Source of the DNA: Escherichia coli DSM 30083 = JCM 1649 = ATCC 11775
GTDB lineage: Bacteria; Pseudomonadota; Gammaproteobacteria; Enterobacterales; Enterobacteriaceae
Assembly (NCBI RefSeq): GCF_003697165.2
Contig: NZ_CP033092.2
Span: 1,364,001 to 1,428,000, forward strand
Direction of reading: 5' to 3'
DNA length: 64,000 nucleotides
The notes beneath the pieces were generated by a model. That model had not been told where the DNA came from. It did not search any database and was given only the letters and a program-made list of their open reading frames with translations. Both the position numbers and the translations under genes were made by a program. Below, one piece after another: positions 56,144-64,000 of this stretch; position 1 is the first letter of the stretch, and each line of letters starts with the position of its first letter.

Positions 56144-59100
56144 TTATTCCGGGCGCGGCTTCAGCGGGAAGCGGCGGCGCACCAGCACAAAGAACAGCGG
56201 CACGAAGTAAATAGCCAGAATAGTGGCCGAAATCATCCCGCCCATTACGCCAGTACCCACCGCATGCTGACCACCGGAACCGGCACCTGTGCTGGTTGCC
56301 ATTGGCAATACGCCGAAGATAAATGCCAGCGAGGTCATCAGAATCGGGCGTAAACGCTGACGGCAGGCGTGGAGCGTCGCTTCAAACAGGTCGTGGCCTT
56401 TTTGGTTCATCTCGTTAGCAAATTCGACGATCAGGATGGCGTTTTTCGCCGATAAACCAATGACCGTTAACAGGCCCACCTGGAAGTAAACATCGTTTTC
56501 CAGCCCGCGCATCCAGGTTGCCAGCAGCGCGCCGATAACCCCCAGTGGCACGACCAGCATTACCGAGAACGGCACCGACCAGCTTTCATACAATGCCGCC
56601 AGACACAGGAATACCACCAGCAAGGAAATGGCGTACAGCGCCGGAGCCTGCGCGCCGGAAAGCCGCTCCTGATACGACATCGCCGTCCACTCCAGACCAA
56701 AGCCGTTTGGCAGCTGCTTCACTAACGATTCCATAATATCCATCGCCGTACCGGTACTGACCCCCGGTGCGGCTTCCCCAACAATCTCAACCGCAGAATA
56801 ACCGTTATAGCGTTCCAGACGCGGCGAGCCTGTCTCCCAGCGTGAGGTCGCGAAAGCAGAGAAGGGCACCATGCCGCCATCTTTATTTCGGACATACCAG
56901 AGATTGATGTCATCTGGCAGCATGCGATACGGCGCAGCTGCCTGCACATAGACTTTCTTCACGCGACCGCGATCCATAAAGTCATTCACATAGCTCGAAC
57001 CCCAGGCGGTTTGCAGTGTGTCGTTAATATCGTCGATAGCAACGCCCAGCGCCTGAGCTTTACGCTGGTCGATATCAATCTGCAACTGCGGACTGTCGTC
57101 GAGGCCGTTATGGCGCACACGGGTTAGCTCCGGGTTTTCCGCTGCCAGCGCCAGCAACTGGTTTCGTGCTGCCATCAGCGCATCGTGACCCGCTCCAGCG
57201 TGGTCCTGCAACTCCATATCAAAACCCGCAGAACTACCAAGACCGCTAATTGCTGGCGGGCTGCTGGCGATAACGCGAGCTTCTTTAATCTTGTTAAACG
57301 CCTTCGTTGCACGCTCGATAATGGCAAACGAGGTGCCGGTCTTACTGTCGCGTTCGCTCCAGTCTTTCAGGCGGATAAACATTCGCGCCACGTTTTGCCC
57401 GTTACCCCCAGGGCCAGAACCCACGGTGGCAAACACCGACATGATGTTGTCTTTTTCATGGGTGAAGTAATATTTCTCGATTTGCTCAACGACTTTCAGG
57501 GTCTGTTGCTGGGTTGAACCGCTGGGCAACTGTACCGAAGTAGTAAACATGCCACGGTCTTCCAGCGGTAAGAACGACGTCGGCAAACGCAGGAACAGGA
57601 ACACCATGCCGCCAAGCAGCAGGACATAAATCACAATCCAGCGCAGGCTACGGTGGAGAATTTTCGCCACCCCTTTTTCGTAGCGTTCGGCGTTGCGGTT
57701 AAACATCTGGTTAAACCAGGCAAAAAAGCCTTTTTGCCCGTGATGCTCACCTTTTTTCAGTGGCTTAAGTAGCGTGGCACACAGAGCAGGAGTGAGGATC
57801 ATCGCTACCAGTACTGACAGCACCATCGCCGCAACAATGGTAATAGAGAACTGGCGATAGATGGCACCGGTGGTGCCGCCGAAGAAGGCCATTGGCACAA
57901 ATACCGCCGAAAGCACCATCGCAATCCCGACCAGTGCGCCCTGGATTTGCCCCATCGATTTACGTGTGGCTTCGCGAGGAGTGAGTCCTTCCTCACTCAT
58001 AATACGTTCGACGTTTTCCACCACCACGATGGCGTCATCTACCAACAGGCCGATAGCCAGCACCATCGCGAACATGGTTAAGGTGTTGACGCTATAGCCG
58101 AAGGCATAAAGCACCGAGAAGGTTCCCATCAACACCACCGGCACGGCGATAGTGGGTATCAGCGTGGCGCGGAAGTTTTGCAGGAACAGATACATAACGA
58201 GGAAAACCAGGGCGATAGCTTCCAGCAGCGTTTTCACCACGTCTTCAATGGAGGCTTTTACAAAAGAGGTGGTTTCATACGCCACCTTGTATTCCAGTCC
58301 GTGTGGAAAATACTGCGCCAGCTCGTCGAGACGATTGAGCACCAGCTCCGCTGTCGCCATTTCGTTCGCGCCGGAGGCCAGTTTTACCCCCAGCCCGGAG
58401 GCTGGCTTACCATTGAAGCGGCTAAGATAATCGTATTTCTCCGCCCCCATTTCGACGGTGGCGACATCGCCCAGCCTTACCTCTGAGCCGTCCTGATTCA
58501 CCCGCAAGGTGATATCGCGGAACTGTTCTGGTGTTTGCAGCAGTGACTGGGCGTTAATGGTGGCGTTGAGCGCCTGCTTATCGACGGAAGGCGTACCACC
58601 AAGTTGCCCAACCGCAATCTGCGCGTTCTGTGATTCAATGGCATCGGTGACATCTTTAGCCGTCATCTGGAAACTGTTGAGTTTCGCCGGGTCCAGCCAG
58701 ATACGCATGGAATATTGCGAACCATAGGCATCGATATCCCCGACGCCATTCACGCGGCTTAACGGGTCCTGAATATTACTGGCAACATAATCGGCAATAT
58801 CCTGTTTATCCATCGAACCATCGGTAGAGACGAAGGCAATGGTCAGAATGTTGGTATCGCCGGTTTTACGCACCGTCACGCCCTGATTTTGCACCGCCTG
58901 CGGTAACTTTCGCATGGCTGATTGCAGCTGGTTTTGTACTTGCTGCACGGCTTCGTCCGGATCGGTGCCTGCTTTAAAACTTAACGTGACAGATGCCTGA
59001 CCGGTGCCGCTGCTCTGAGATGACATATACATCAGATTATCGAGGCCGGTCATATTTTGCTCGATAACCTGGGTCACGGTGTTTTCCAGCGTCTGGGCCG

Positions 59101-59257
59101 ATGCGCCGGGATAGTTAGCGGTCACTCGCACATTCGGTGGCGCGAGATCGGGGTATTGTTCAACGGGCAATGAAAAAATCGCCAGGGTACCTGTCAGACA
59201 CAACAGGATTGCCAGCACCCAGGCAAAAATGGGGCGATCAATAAAGAAATTCGCCAT
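56144..59257 (-). CDS. acrD: AcrD, RND aminoglycoside/drug efflux transporter
   Basis: 1037 residues, HAE1-type RND pump with 12 membrane helices and two large periplasmic loops. The proton-relay aspartates lie in TM4 (LLVDDAIVVVEN) and the lysine in TM10 (LSAKNAILIVEF). It works with AcrA and TolC to expel aminoglycosides, novobiocin and some anionic compounds. A BaeR box about 70 bases before the start supports envelope-stress control. Confidence 0.98.
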   Translation of the reverse strand: MANFFIDRPIFAWVLAILLCLTGTLAIFSLPVEQYPDLAPPNVRVTANYPGASAQTLENTVTQVIEQNMTGLDNLMYMSSQSSGTGQASVTLSFKAGTDPDEAVQQVQNQLQSAMRKLPQAVQNQGVTVRKTGDTNILTIAFVSTDGSMDKQDIADYVASNIQDPLSRVNGVGDIDAYGSQYSMRIWLDPAKLNSFQMTAKDVTDAIESQNAQIAVGQLGGTPSVDKQALNATINAQSLLQTPEQFRDITLRVNQDGSEVRLGDVATVEMGAEKYDYLSRFNGKPASGLGVKLASGANEMATAELVLNRLDELAQYFPHGLEYKVAYETTSFVKASIEDVVKTLLEAIALVFLVMYLFLQNFRATLIPTIAVPVVLMGTFSVLYAFGYSVNTLTMFAMVLAIGLLVDDAIVVVENVERIMSEEGLTPREATRKSMGQIQGALVGIAMVLSAVFVPMAFFGGTTGAIYRQFSITIVAAMVLSVLVAMILTPALCATLLKPLKKGEHHGQKGFFAWFNQMFNRNAERYEKGVAKILHRSLRWIVIYVLLLGGMVFLFLRLPTSFLPLEDRGMFTTSVQLPSGSTQQQTLKVVEQIEKYYFTHEKDNIMSVFATVGSGPGGNGQNVARMFIRLKDWSERDSKTGTSFAIIERATKAFNKIKEARVIASSPPAISGLGSSAGFDMELQDHAGAGHDALMAARNQLLALAAENPELTRVRHNGLDDSPQLQIDIDQRKAQALGVAIDDINDTLQTAWGSSYVNDFMDRGRVKKVYVQAAAPYRMLPDDINLWYVRNKDGGMVPFSAFATSRWETGSPRLERYNGYSAVEIVGEAAPGVSTGTAMDIMESLVKQLPNGFGLEWTAMSYQERLSGAQAPALYAISLLVVFLCLAALYESWSVPFSVMLVVPLGVIGALLATWMRGLENDVYFQVGLLTVIGLSAKNAILIVEFANEMNQKGHDLFEATLHACRQRLRPILMTSLAFIFGVLPMATSTGAGSGGQHAVGTGVMGGMISATILAIYFVPLFFVLVRRRFPLKPRPE

Positions 59258-59327
59258 TAAAAGAGGACCTCGTGTTTCTGCGTATCGTTGTAGGCTTGGC
59301 TTGCTTCACTGTAGCGGCAAGGTACGA

Positions 59328-59345
59328 GCCAATCGTGGAGAAAAA
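59328..59345 (-). promoter_or_regulatory. BaeR operator upstream of acrD
   Basis: On the minus strand TTTTTCTCCACGATTGGC matches the published BaeR consensus TTTTTCTCCATDATTGGC at all but one or two positions. It lies about 71 bases upstream of the acrD ATG. Confidence 0.85.
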
Positions 59346-59420
59346 AAGGAGTTAATGTAAATTATCATGCCCTTTTATACTGAACCTTAAGTGCCACTAT
59401 TCTTTGGTCAATAAGAGGCA

Positions 59421-61121
59421 TTACATCAGCTGACTTTCCTCACCCTCCGCAGAGCGAAAGCTAATACTCACTAACGTGCCGCCGCCGGAAGGTTGTGAAA
59501 AAGTCAGCGTCCCACCCAATCTTTCCGCGCGTTCGCGCATGATATTCAGACCATAATGGCCTTCGGGTTCTTTCGGTTCACCGATGCCAATCCCGTTGTC
59601 GCGAATATAGACTGTGTGATTGCCATCCGGCGCGGTGACGCAGCTAACGGCGATTTCGCTGGCGTTGGCGTGCTTCATCGCATTCAGCACCGCTTCGCGA
59701 ATAATTTGCAACAAATGCACCTGCATTTGCGCATCCAGCGCCAGGGTTGGCAGACGGCAGTCGAGGGTCAGTTTGGCGCTGGTTTGATTTTGTAACGTAT
59801 CCAGCATTTCCCTCAACGCGGAGGGGAGATCCGCCTGCTGCAGCGTCAGGCGGAAAGTAGTCAACAGCTCGCGTAACTGCCGATAAGCATCATTCAACGC
59901 CTGGGAAAAATCGGCCATGATACTTTGTGCGGTGGCATTATCTTCCGGTATCGAACGCTTCAGTAACGTCAACTGGATACGTAAGTAAGAAAGTACCTGA
60001 GCCAGCGAGTCGTGCAATTCGCGGGCGATGGTCGCACGTTCTTCCATCAACAATAACTGCTGAAAATGCTTCTGCGCCTGATTAAAGTACAAACCGCGTC
60101 CCAGCATCGACGAAACGCTGTTAAGCAGCGGTTCTGATGATGAAACGTGACTATTTTGCCAGTGCAGTTCGCCGTAAACCGTCTCTTGCATTGTCACCGG
60201 TAAAATCTGCATCGGCAATTCCGGGTTTGGCTGCCCTTCGCTAATCCGCCAGTTGTCACCGACATTTAACTCCAGATATTCAGCCGCTTCATTGTCGCGA
60301 ACAATCTGCAAAATATGGCGGAAACAATGCACATCAATCTGGCTGGTGTTTAGCGCCTGCGAACACTGATACAACACCTCCAGACGACGCTTGGCCTCGT
60401 GGAGATCGCGGGTCTTTTCTTCTACTGACGCCTCCAGCGAACGGTACAATTTATGCAGCTCGCTCGACATCTGGTTAAAGGTTTTTGCAAGCAGGCCAAG
60501 CTCATTCGGCAGGCTGGTATCCAGCGGCGGCGAGTCGAACTGCCCGTGTTCAATACGCTGACTGGCGGTAACCAGCTGATTCAGCGGGGCAACCACCTGA
60601 TGGCGTATGCGGCGCAAAGTAAAAAAGACCAGCGTGAAAATACCGATGCCGCCAGCCAGGGAAATTGCCACCACCAGCAGCATTTTGCGTTCAGCGTAGT
60701 GCTGTAAAGCCAGCACGAACAGGTCTATCTGATTAACATAATTATTAATATTGGCCTGATACCACGGCAAGTCGCCCTTGCTGAGCCGATTATTCATCTC
60801 CAGCCAGTTGGCATTCAGATGCGCATAGCGGGTTTTTACTGCCTCTGGCACATACCAGACGTTGAGATTGGTTAATACCGGTGAATGCAGTGCCTGCTGA
60901 AATAACTGGCGATGTGCATTGAGTTGTGGACTGCCACTTTGCAAGTCGTAGCCCAGGCGGTAACTCTGCATACGCAGCGATCCGGCAATATTGATAGCCT
61001 CAGCGTCGCGTAAACTGCTCGCCAGCGTTAGCAGAGCGATACCCGTGGAAAGAATCGACAGCAGCACAATGTAAAAAAAGGCCCGGGCCAGACTGGCCGA
61101 GACGGGTCGTTTAACAATCAC
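59421..61121 (-). CDS. narQ: NarQ, nitrate/nitrite sensor histidine kinase
   Basis: 566 residues from a GTG at 61121; another in-frame GTG lies 15 bases upstream. TM1 (about 14-34), a periplasmic four-helix sensor with the P-box segment (AINIAGSLRMQSYR), TM2 (about 147-167) and a HAMP domain follow in order. A signalling/GAF-like region leads to a HPK7-type kinase with ARELHDSLAQ as the phosphoacceptor and an ATPase domain with N and G boxes. It phosphorylates NarL and NarP. It is divergent from aegA. Confidence 0.97.
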   Translation of the reverse strand: MIVKRPVSASLARAFFYIVLLSILSTGIALLTLASSLRDAEAINIAGSLRMQSYRLGYDLQSGSPQLNAHRQLFQQALHSPVLTNLNVWYVPEAVKTRYAHLNANWLEMNNRLSKGDLPWYQANINNYVNQIDLFVLALQHYAERKMLLVVAISLAGGIGIFTLVFFTLRRIRHQVVAPLNQLVTASQRIEHGQFDSPPLDTSLPNELGLLAKTFNQMSSELHKLYRSLEASVEEKTRDLHEAKRRLEVLYQCSQALNTSQIDVHCFRHILQIVRDNEAAEYLELNVGDNWRISEGQPNPELPMQILPVTMQETVYGELHWQNSHVSSSEPLLNSVSSMLGRGLYFNQAQKHFQQLLLMEERATIARELHDSLAQVLSYLRIQLTLLKRSIPEDNATAQSIMADFSQALNDAYRQLRELLTTFRLTLQQADLPSALREMLDTLQNQTSAKLTLDCRLPTLALDAQMQVHLLQIIREAVLNAMKHANASEIAVSCVTAPDGNHTVYIRDNGIGIGEPKEPEGHYGLNIMRERAERLGGTLTFSQPSGGGTLVSISFRSAEGEESQLM

Positions 61122-61326
61122 ACGCGTCTTCTCCACAAAAAATCATTAATGTTCCAGTTCGCTGAAACGAAATTTAGTCAGTGATGGGATTATTTGATCT
61201 GCCACAGTTTATAGCGAAATAGTTACTTATTCTGGGCACATGAACATTGCCGATTCCCCTGTAAGTCGGGTAATAACAACACTCATATAAAGAATAAGGT
61301 TTTTACAACCAAAAAAGAAGGTCGTT
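61122..61326. promoter_or_regulatory. Divergent narQ/aegA control region
   Basis: 205 bases between two respiration-related genes. I could not find a full FNR or NarL/NarP dyad; the sequence gives only A+T-rich candidate promoter words. Control of either gene is therefore not read from this gap. Confidence 0.5.
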
Positions 61327-63306
61327 ATGAATCGTTTTATTATGGCCAACAGTCAGCAATGTCTGGGTTGTCATGCTTGTGAAATCGCCTGTGTCATGGC
61401 TCACAATGACGAGCAACATGTCCTGAGCCAACACCATTTTCATCCCCGAATTACGGTTATCAAACATCAGCAGCAACGTAGTGCAGTGACCTGTCACCAT
61501 TGTGAAGATGCGCCCTGCGCCCGTAGCTGCCCTAATGGCGCAATCAGCCACGTTGATGACAGCATTCAGGTCAATCAGCAAAAGTGTATTGGCTGTAAAT
61601 CCTGCGTGGTGGCCTGTCCATTTGGTACGATGCAAATCGTTCTGACACCCGTTGCGGCAGGAAAAGTAAAAGCCACGGCGCATAAATGCGACCTTTGTGC
61701 AGGGCGCGAAAACGGTCCTGCCTGTGTCGAAAATTGCCCGGCGGACGCGCTGCAACTGGTCACTGACGCCGCACTCTCCGGCATGGCGAAATCCCGCCGC
61801 TTGCGCACCGCACGTCAGGAACAACAACCGTGGCATGCCAGTACCGCGGCGCAAGAAATGCCGGTAATGAGTAAAGTCGAGCAAATGCAGGCAACGCCCG
61901 CGCGTGGCGAGCCAGATAAACTGGCGATTGAAGCGCGCAAAACCGGTTTTGATGAAATTTATCTGCCATTCCGTGCCGATCAGGCACAACGGGAAGCCTC
62001 GCGCTGCCTTAAGTGCGGCGAGCACAGCGTTTGTGAATGGACCTGCCCGCTGCATAACCATATACCGCAGTGGATTGAACTGGTGAAAGCCGGAAACATC
62101 GACGCCGCCGTCGAGCTTTCTCACCAGACCAACACCCTGCCGGAAATTACCGGACGCGTTTGCCCGCAAGACCGTTTGTGTGAAGGTGCCTGTACTATTC
62201 GCGATGAGCACGGCGCAGTAACTATCGGTAACATTGAACGCTACATTTCAGATCAGGCGTTGGCGAAAGGTTGGCGTCCTGACTTAAGCCATGTCACCAA
62301 AGTGGACAAGCGGGTGGCGATTATCGGTGCGGGTCCGGCAGGGCTGGCCTGTGCAGATGTTCTCACCCGCAATGGCGTAGAGGTGACGGTGTACGATCGC
62401 CATCCAGAAATCGGTGGCTTGCTCACTTTCGGCATTCCTTCTTTCAAACTGGATAAATCCCTGCTGGCACGCCGTCGGGAAATCTTCAGCGCGATGGGGA
62501 TTCACTTCGAACTCAATTGTGAAGTGGGTAAAGATGTCTCTTTGAATTCGCTTTTGGAACAATACGACGCGGTCTTCGTTGGCGTAGGCACTTACCGTTC
62601 CATGAAAGCGGGTTTACCCAATGAAGATGCGCCGGGCGTTTATGACGCGCTGCCGTTCCTCATCGCCAATACTAAACAGGTGATGGGACTCGAAGAGCTA
62701 CCGGAAGAGCCGTTTATCAATACTGCCGGACTTAACGTCGTGGTACTGGGCGGCGGCGACACCGCGATGGACTGTGTGCGTACTGCGCTGCGCCACGGCG
62801 CGAGTAACGTCACCTGCGCTTATCGTCGTGATGAAGCTAACATGCCAGGCTCGAAGAAAGAGGTGAAGAACGCCCGTGAAGAGGGGGCCAACTTCGAATT
62901 TAACGTCCAGCCGGTGGCGCTTGAACTGAATGAACAAGGTCACGTCTGCGGGATTCGTTTCCTGCGCACGCGTCTTGGCGAGCCGGATGCCCAGGGGCGT
63001 CGGCGTCCAGTGCCGGTGGAAGGCAGTGAATTTGTCATGCCAGCCGATGCGGTGATTATGGCGTTTGGCTTCAATCCGCACGGGATGCCGTGGCTGGAGT
63101 CGCACGGTGTAACGGTAGACAAATGGGGCCGCATCATCGCGGATGTGGAAAGCCAGTACCGTTACCAGACCACGAATCCGAAAATCTTCGCCGGTGGTGA
63201 CGCCGTGTGTGGTGCGGATCTGGTGGTTACCGCAATGGCAGAAGGACGTCATGCGGCACAGGGGATCATTGACTGGCTGGGCGTAAAATCAGTCAAATCT
63301 CACTGA
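61327..63306 (+). CDS. aegA: AegA, iron-sulfur/FAD oxidoreductase
   Basis: 659 residues, a fusion of two modules. The N-terminal module (about 1-180) has four clustered CxxCxxCxxxC motifs of the polyferredoxin type (CLGCHACEIAC, CHHCEDAPCARSC, CIGCKSCVVAC, CDLCAG). The C-terminal module (about 190-659) is the glutamate-synthase small-subunit (GltD) type, with cysteine motifs CLKCGEHSVCEWTC, an FAD GAGPAGLACA loop and an NADPH GGGDTAMDC loop. It is implicated in anaerobic urate use in E. coli; the reaction is not shown by the sequence. Confidence 0.96.
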   Translation: MNRFIMANSQQCLGCHACEIACVMAHNDEQHVLSQHHFHPRITVIKHQQQRSAVTCHHCEDAPCARSCPNGAISHVDDSIQVNQQKCIGCKSCVVACPFGTMQIVLTPVAAGKVKATAHKCDLCAGRENGPACVENCPADALQLVTDAALSGMAKSRRLRTARQEQQPWHASTAAQEMPVMSKVEQMQATPARGEPDKLAIEARKTGFDEIYLPFRADQAQREASRCLKCGEHSVCEWTCPLHNHIPQWIELVKAGNIDAAVELSHQTNTLPEITGRVCPQDRLCEGACTIRDEHGAVTIGNIERYISDQALAKGWRPDLSHVTKVDKRVAIIGAGPAGLACADVLTRNGVEVTVYDRHPEIGGLLTFGIPSFKLDKSLLARRREIFSAMGIHFELNCEVGKDVSLNSLLEQYDAVFVGVGTYRSMKAGLPNEDAPGVYDALPFLIANTKQVMGLEELPEEPFINTAGLNVVVLGGGDTAMDCVRTALRHGASNVTCAYRRDEANMPGSKKEVKNAREEGANFEFNVQPVALELNEQGHVCGIRFLRTRLGEPDAQGRRRPVPVEGSEFVMPADAVIMAFGFNPHGMPWLESHGVTVDKWGRIIADVESQYRYQTTNPKIFAGGDAVCGADLVVTAMAEGRHAAQGIIDWLGVKSVKSH

Positions 63307-63373
63307 TAGCCTGCGCAGACAAACCCGACTTCACAGCGTAAGATAATTGTTCATTTCGCGCTGTGGAGTCGGT

Positions 63374-63949
63374 ATGACGCAACAAATCACCCTCGTTAAA
63401 GACAAAATTCTCTCCGATAACTATTTTACCCTGCACAACATTACTTACGATCTCACGCGCAAAGATGGCGAAGTTATCCGCCATAAACGTGAAGTTTACG
63501 ATCGCGGTAATGGTGCGACGATCCTCCTGTACAACGCGAAGAAAAAGACCGTGGTTCTGATTCGCCAGTTCCGCGTCGCTACCTGGGTTAATGGCAATGA
63601 AAGCGGGCAACTGATTGAAACCTGCGCCGGGCTGCTGGATAACGACGAACCGGAAGTGTGCATTCGCAAAGAAGCGATTGAAGAGACGGGCTATGAAGTT
63701 GGCGAAGTCCGCAAATTATTTGAACTGTATATGTCGCCAGGCGGTGTGACTGAGCTAATCCACTTTTTTATCGCCGAATACAGTGACAGCCAGCGCGCTA
63801 ACGCCGGTGGTGGTGTCGAAGATGAAGATATTGAAGTGCTTGAGCTGCCGTTCAGCCAGGCGCTGGAGATGATTAAAACCGGCGAGATACGTGACGGTAA
63901 GACGGTGTTATTGCTTAACTATTTGCAAATGTCACATTTAATGGACTGA
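63374..63949 (+). CDS. nudK: GDP-mannose pyrophosphatase NudK
   Basis: 191 residues from the ATG at 63374 with GGAG five bases upstream. The Nudix box is present, with Gly at its start and the RKEAIEETGYEVG core supplying the metal-binding glutamates. It hydrolyses GDP-mannose to mannose-1-phosphate and GMP. About 50 A+T-rich bases remain to the window edge without a further feature. Confidence 0.97.
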   Translation: MTQQITLVKDKILSDNYFTLHNITYDLTRKDGEVIRHKREVYDRGNGATILLYNAKKKTVVLIRQFRVATWVNGNESGQLIETCAGLLDNDEPEVCIRKEAIEETGYEVGEVRKLFELYMSPGGVTELIHFFIAEYSDSQRANAGGGVEDEDIEVLELPFSQALEMIKTGEIRDGKTVLLLNYLQMSHLMD

Positions 63950-64000
63950 AAAATAACAATAATATTTCGTTGTTTATTATTGGCTCAATCCGACAAATCC

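Overview
The window is chromosomal DNA of Escherichia coli, or a very close relative. Nearly every protein agrees in length, order and residue sequence, as far as I recall them, with the K-12 genes that run from yfhM to nudK, read here in the reverse of the usual map direction. Three differences from K-12 stand out. An island of about 11.6 kb between yfgJ and xseA carries sinH-, sinI- and ratA-like genes. The hyf (hydrogenase-4) operon is absent between perM and bcp. The 3' end of xseA, next to the island, looks altered. Such an island points to a pathogenic-type lineage rather than K-12, but I cannot assign a phylogroup from this sequence alone.

Layout. Bases 1-13360 hold envelope and translation genes on the + strand: the end of yfhM (periplasmic alpha-2-macroglobulin), pbpC, ndk, rlmN, rodZ, ispG, a probable SroE small RNA, hisS, yfgM, bamB, der and yfgJ. 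Bases 13361-25045 are the island: an inverse autotransporter (SinH), a small Sec-exported partner that shares its C-terminal domain (SinI), and a 2683-residue RatA-like protein built from nine repeats. Bases 25046-29751 hold xseA, divergent from the PurR-controlled guaBA operon. Bases 29790-33960 hold yfgI, yfgH and yfgG (envelope-associated) and pdeF, a c-di-GMP phosphodiesterase gene with a perfect FNR box upstream.

Bases 33999-39540 are on the - strand: ppx-ppk (polyphosphate) and purMN (purine synthesis). Next come upp-uraA (uracil salvage, UTP-sensing promoter), hda (CTG start), arsC-like yfgD, bepA, perM, bcp, gcvR, dapA, bamC, purC, ypfJ, tmcA and ypfH, then ypfN, dapE and yffB on the - strand, the 19-codon ypfM, acrD with a BaeR box, narQ, aegA and nudK.

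Themes. Three PurR operators (guaB, purM, purC) tie the purine genes together. Two outer-membrane-assembly lipoproteins (BamB, BamC) and the OM-quality protease BepA lie here. The island adds a surface-adhesin module to an otherwise housekeeping chromosome segment. There are no tRNA or rRNA genes, insertion sequences, prophage genes or CRISPR arrays. REP/BIME elements sit in four intergenic gaps.
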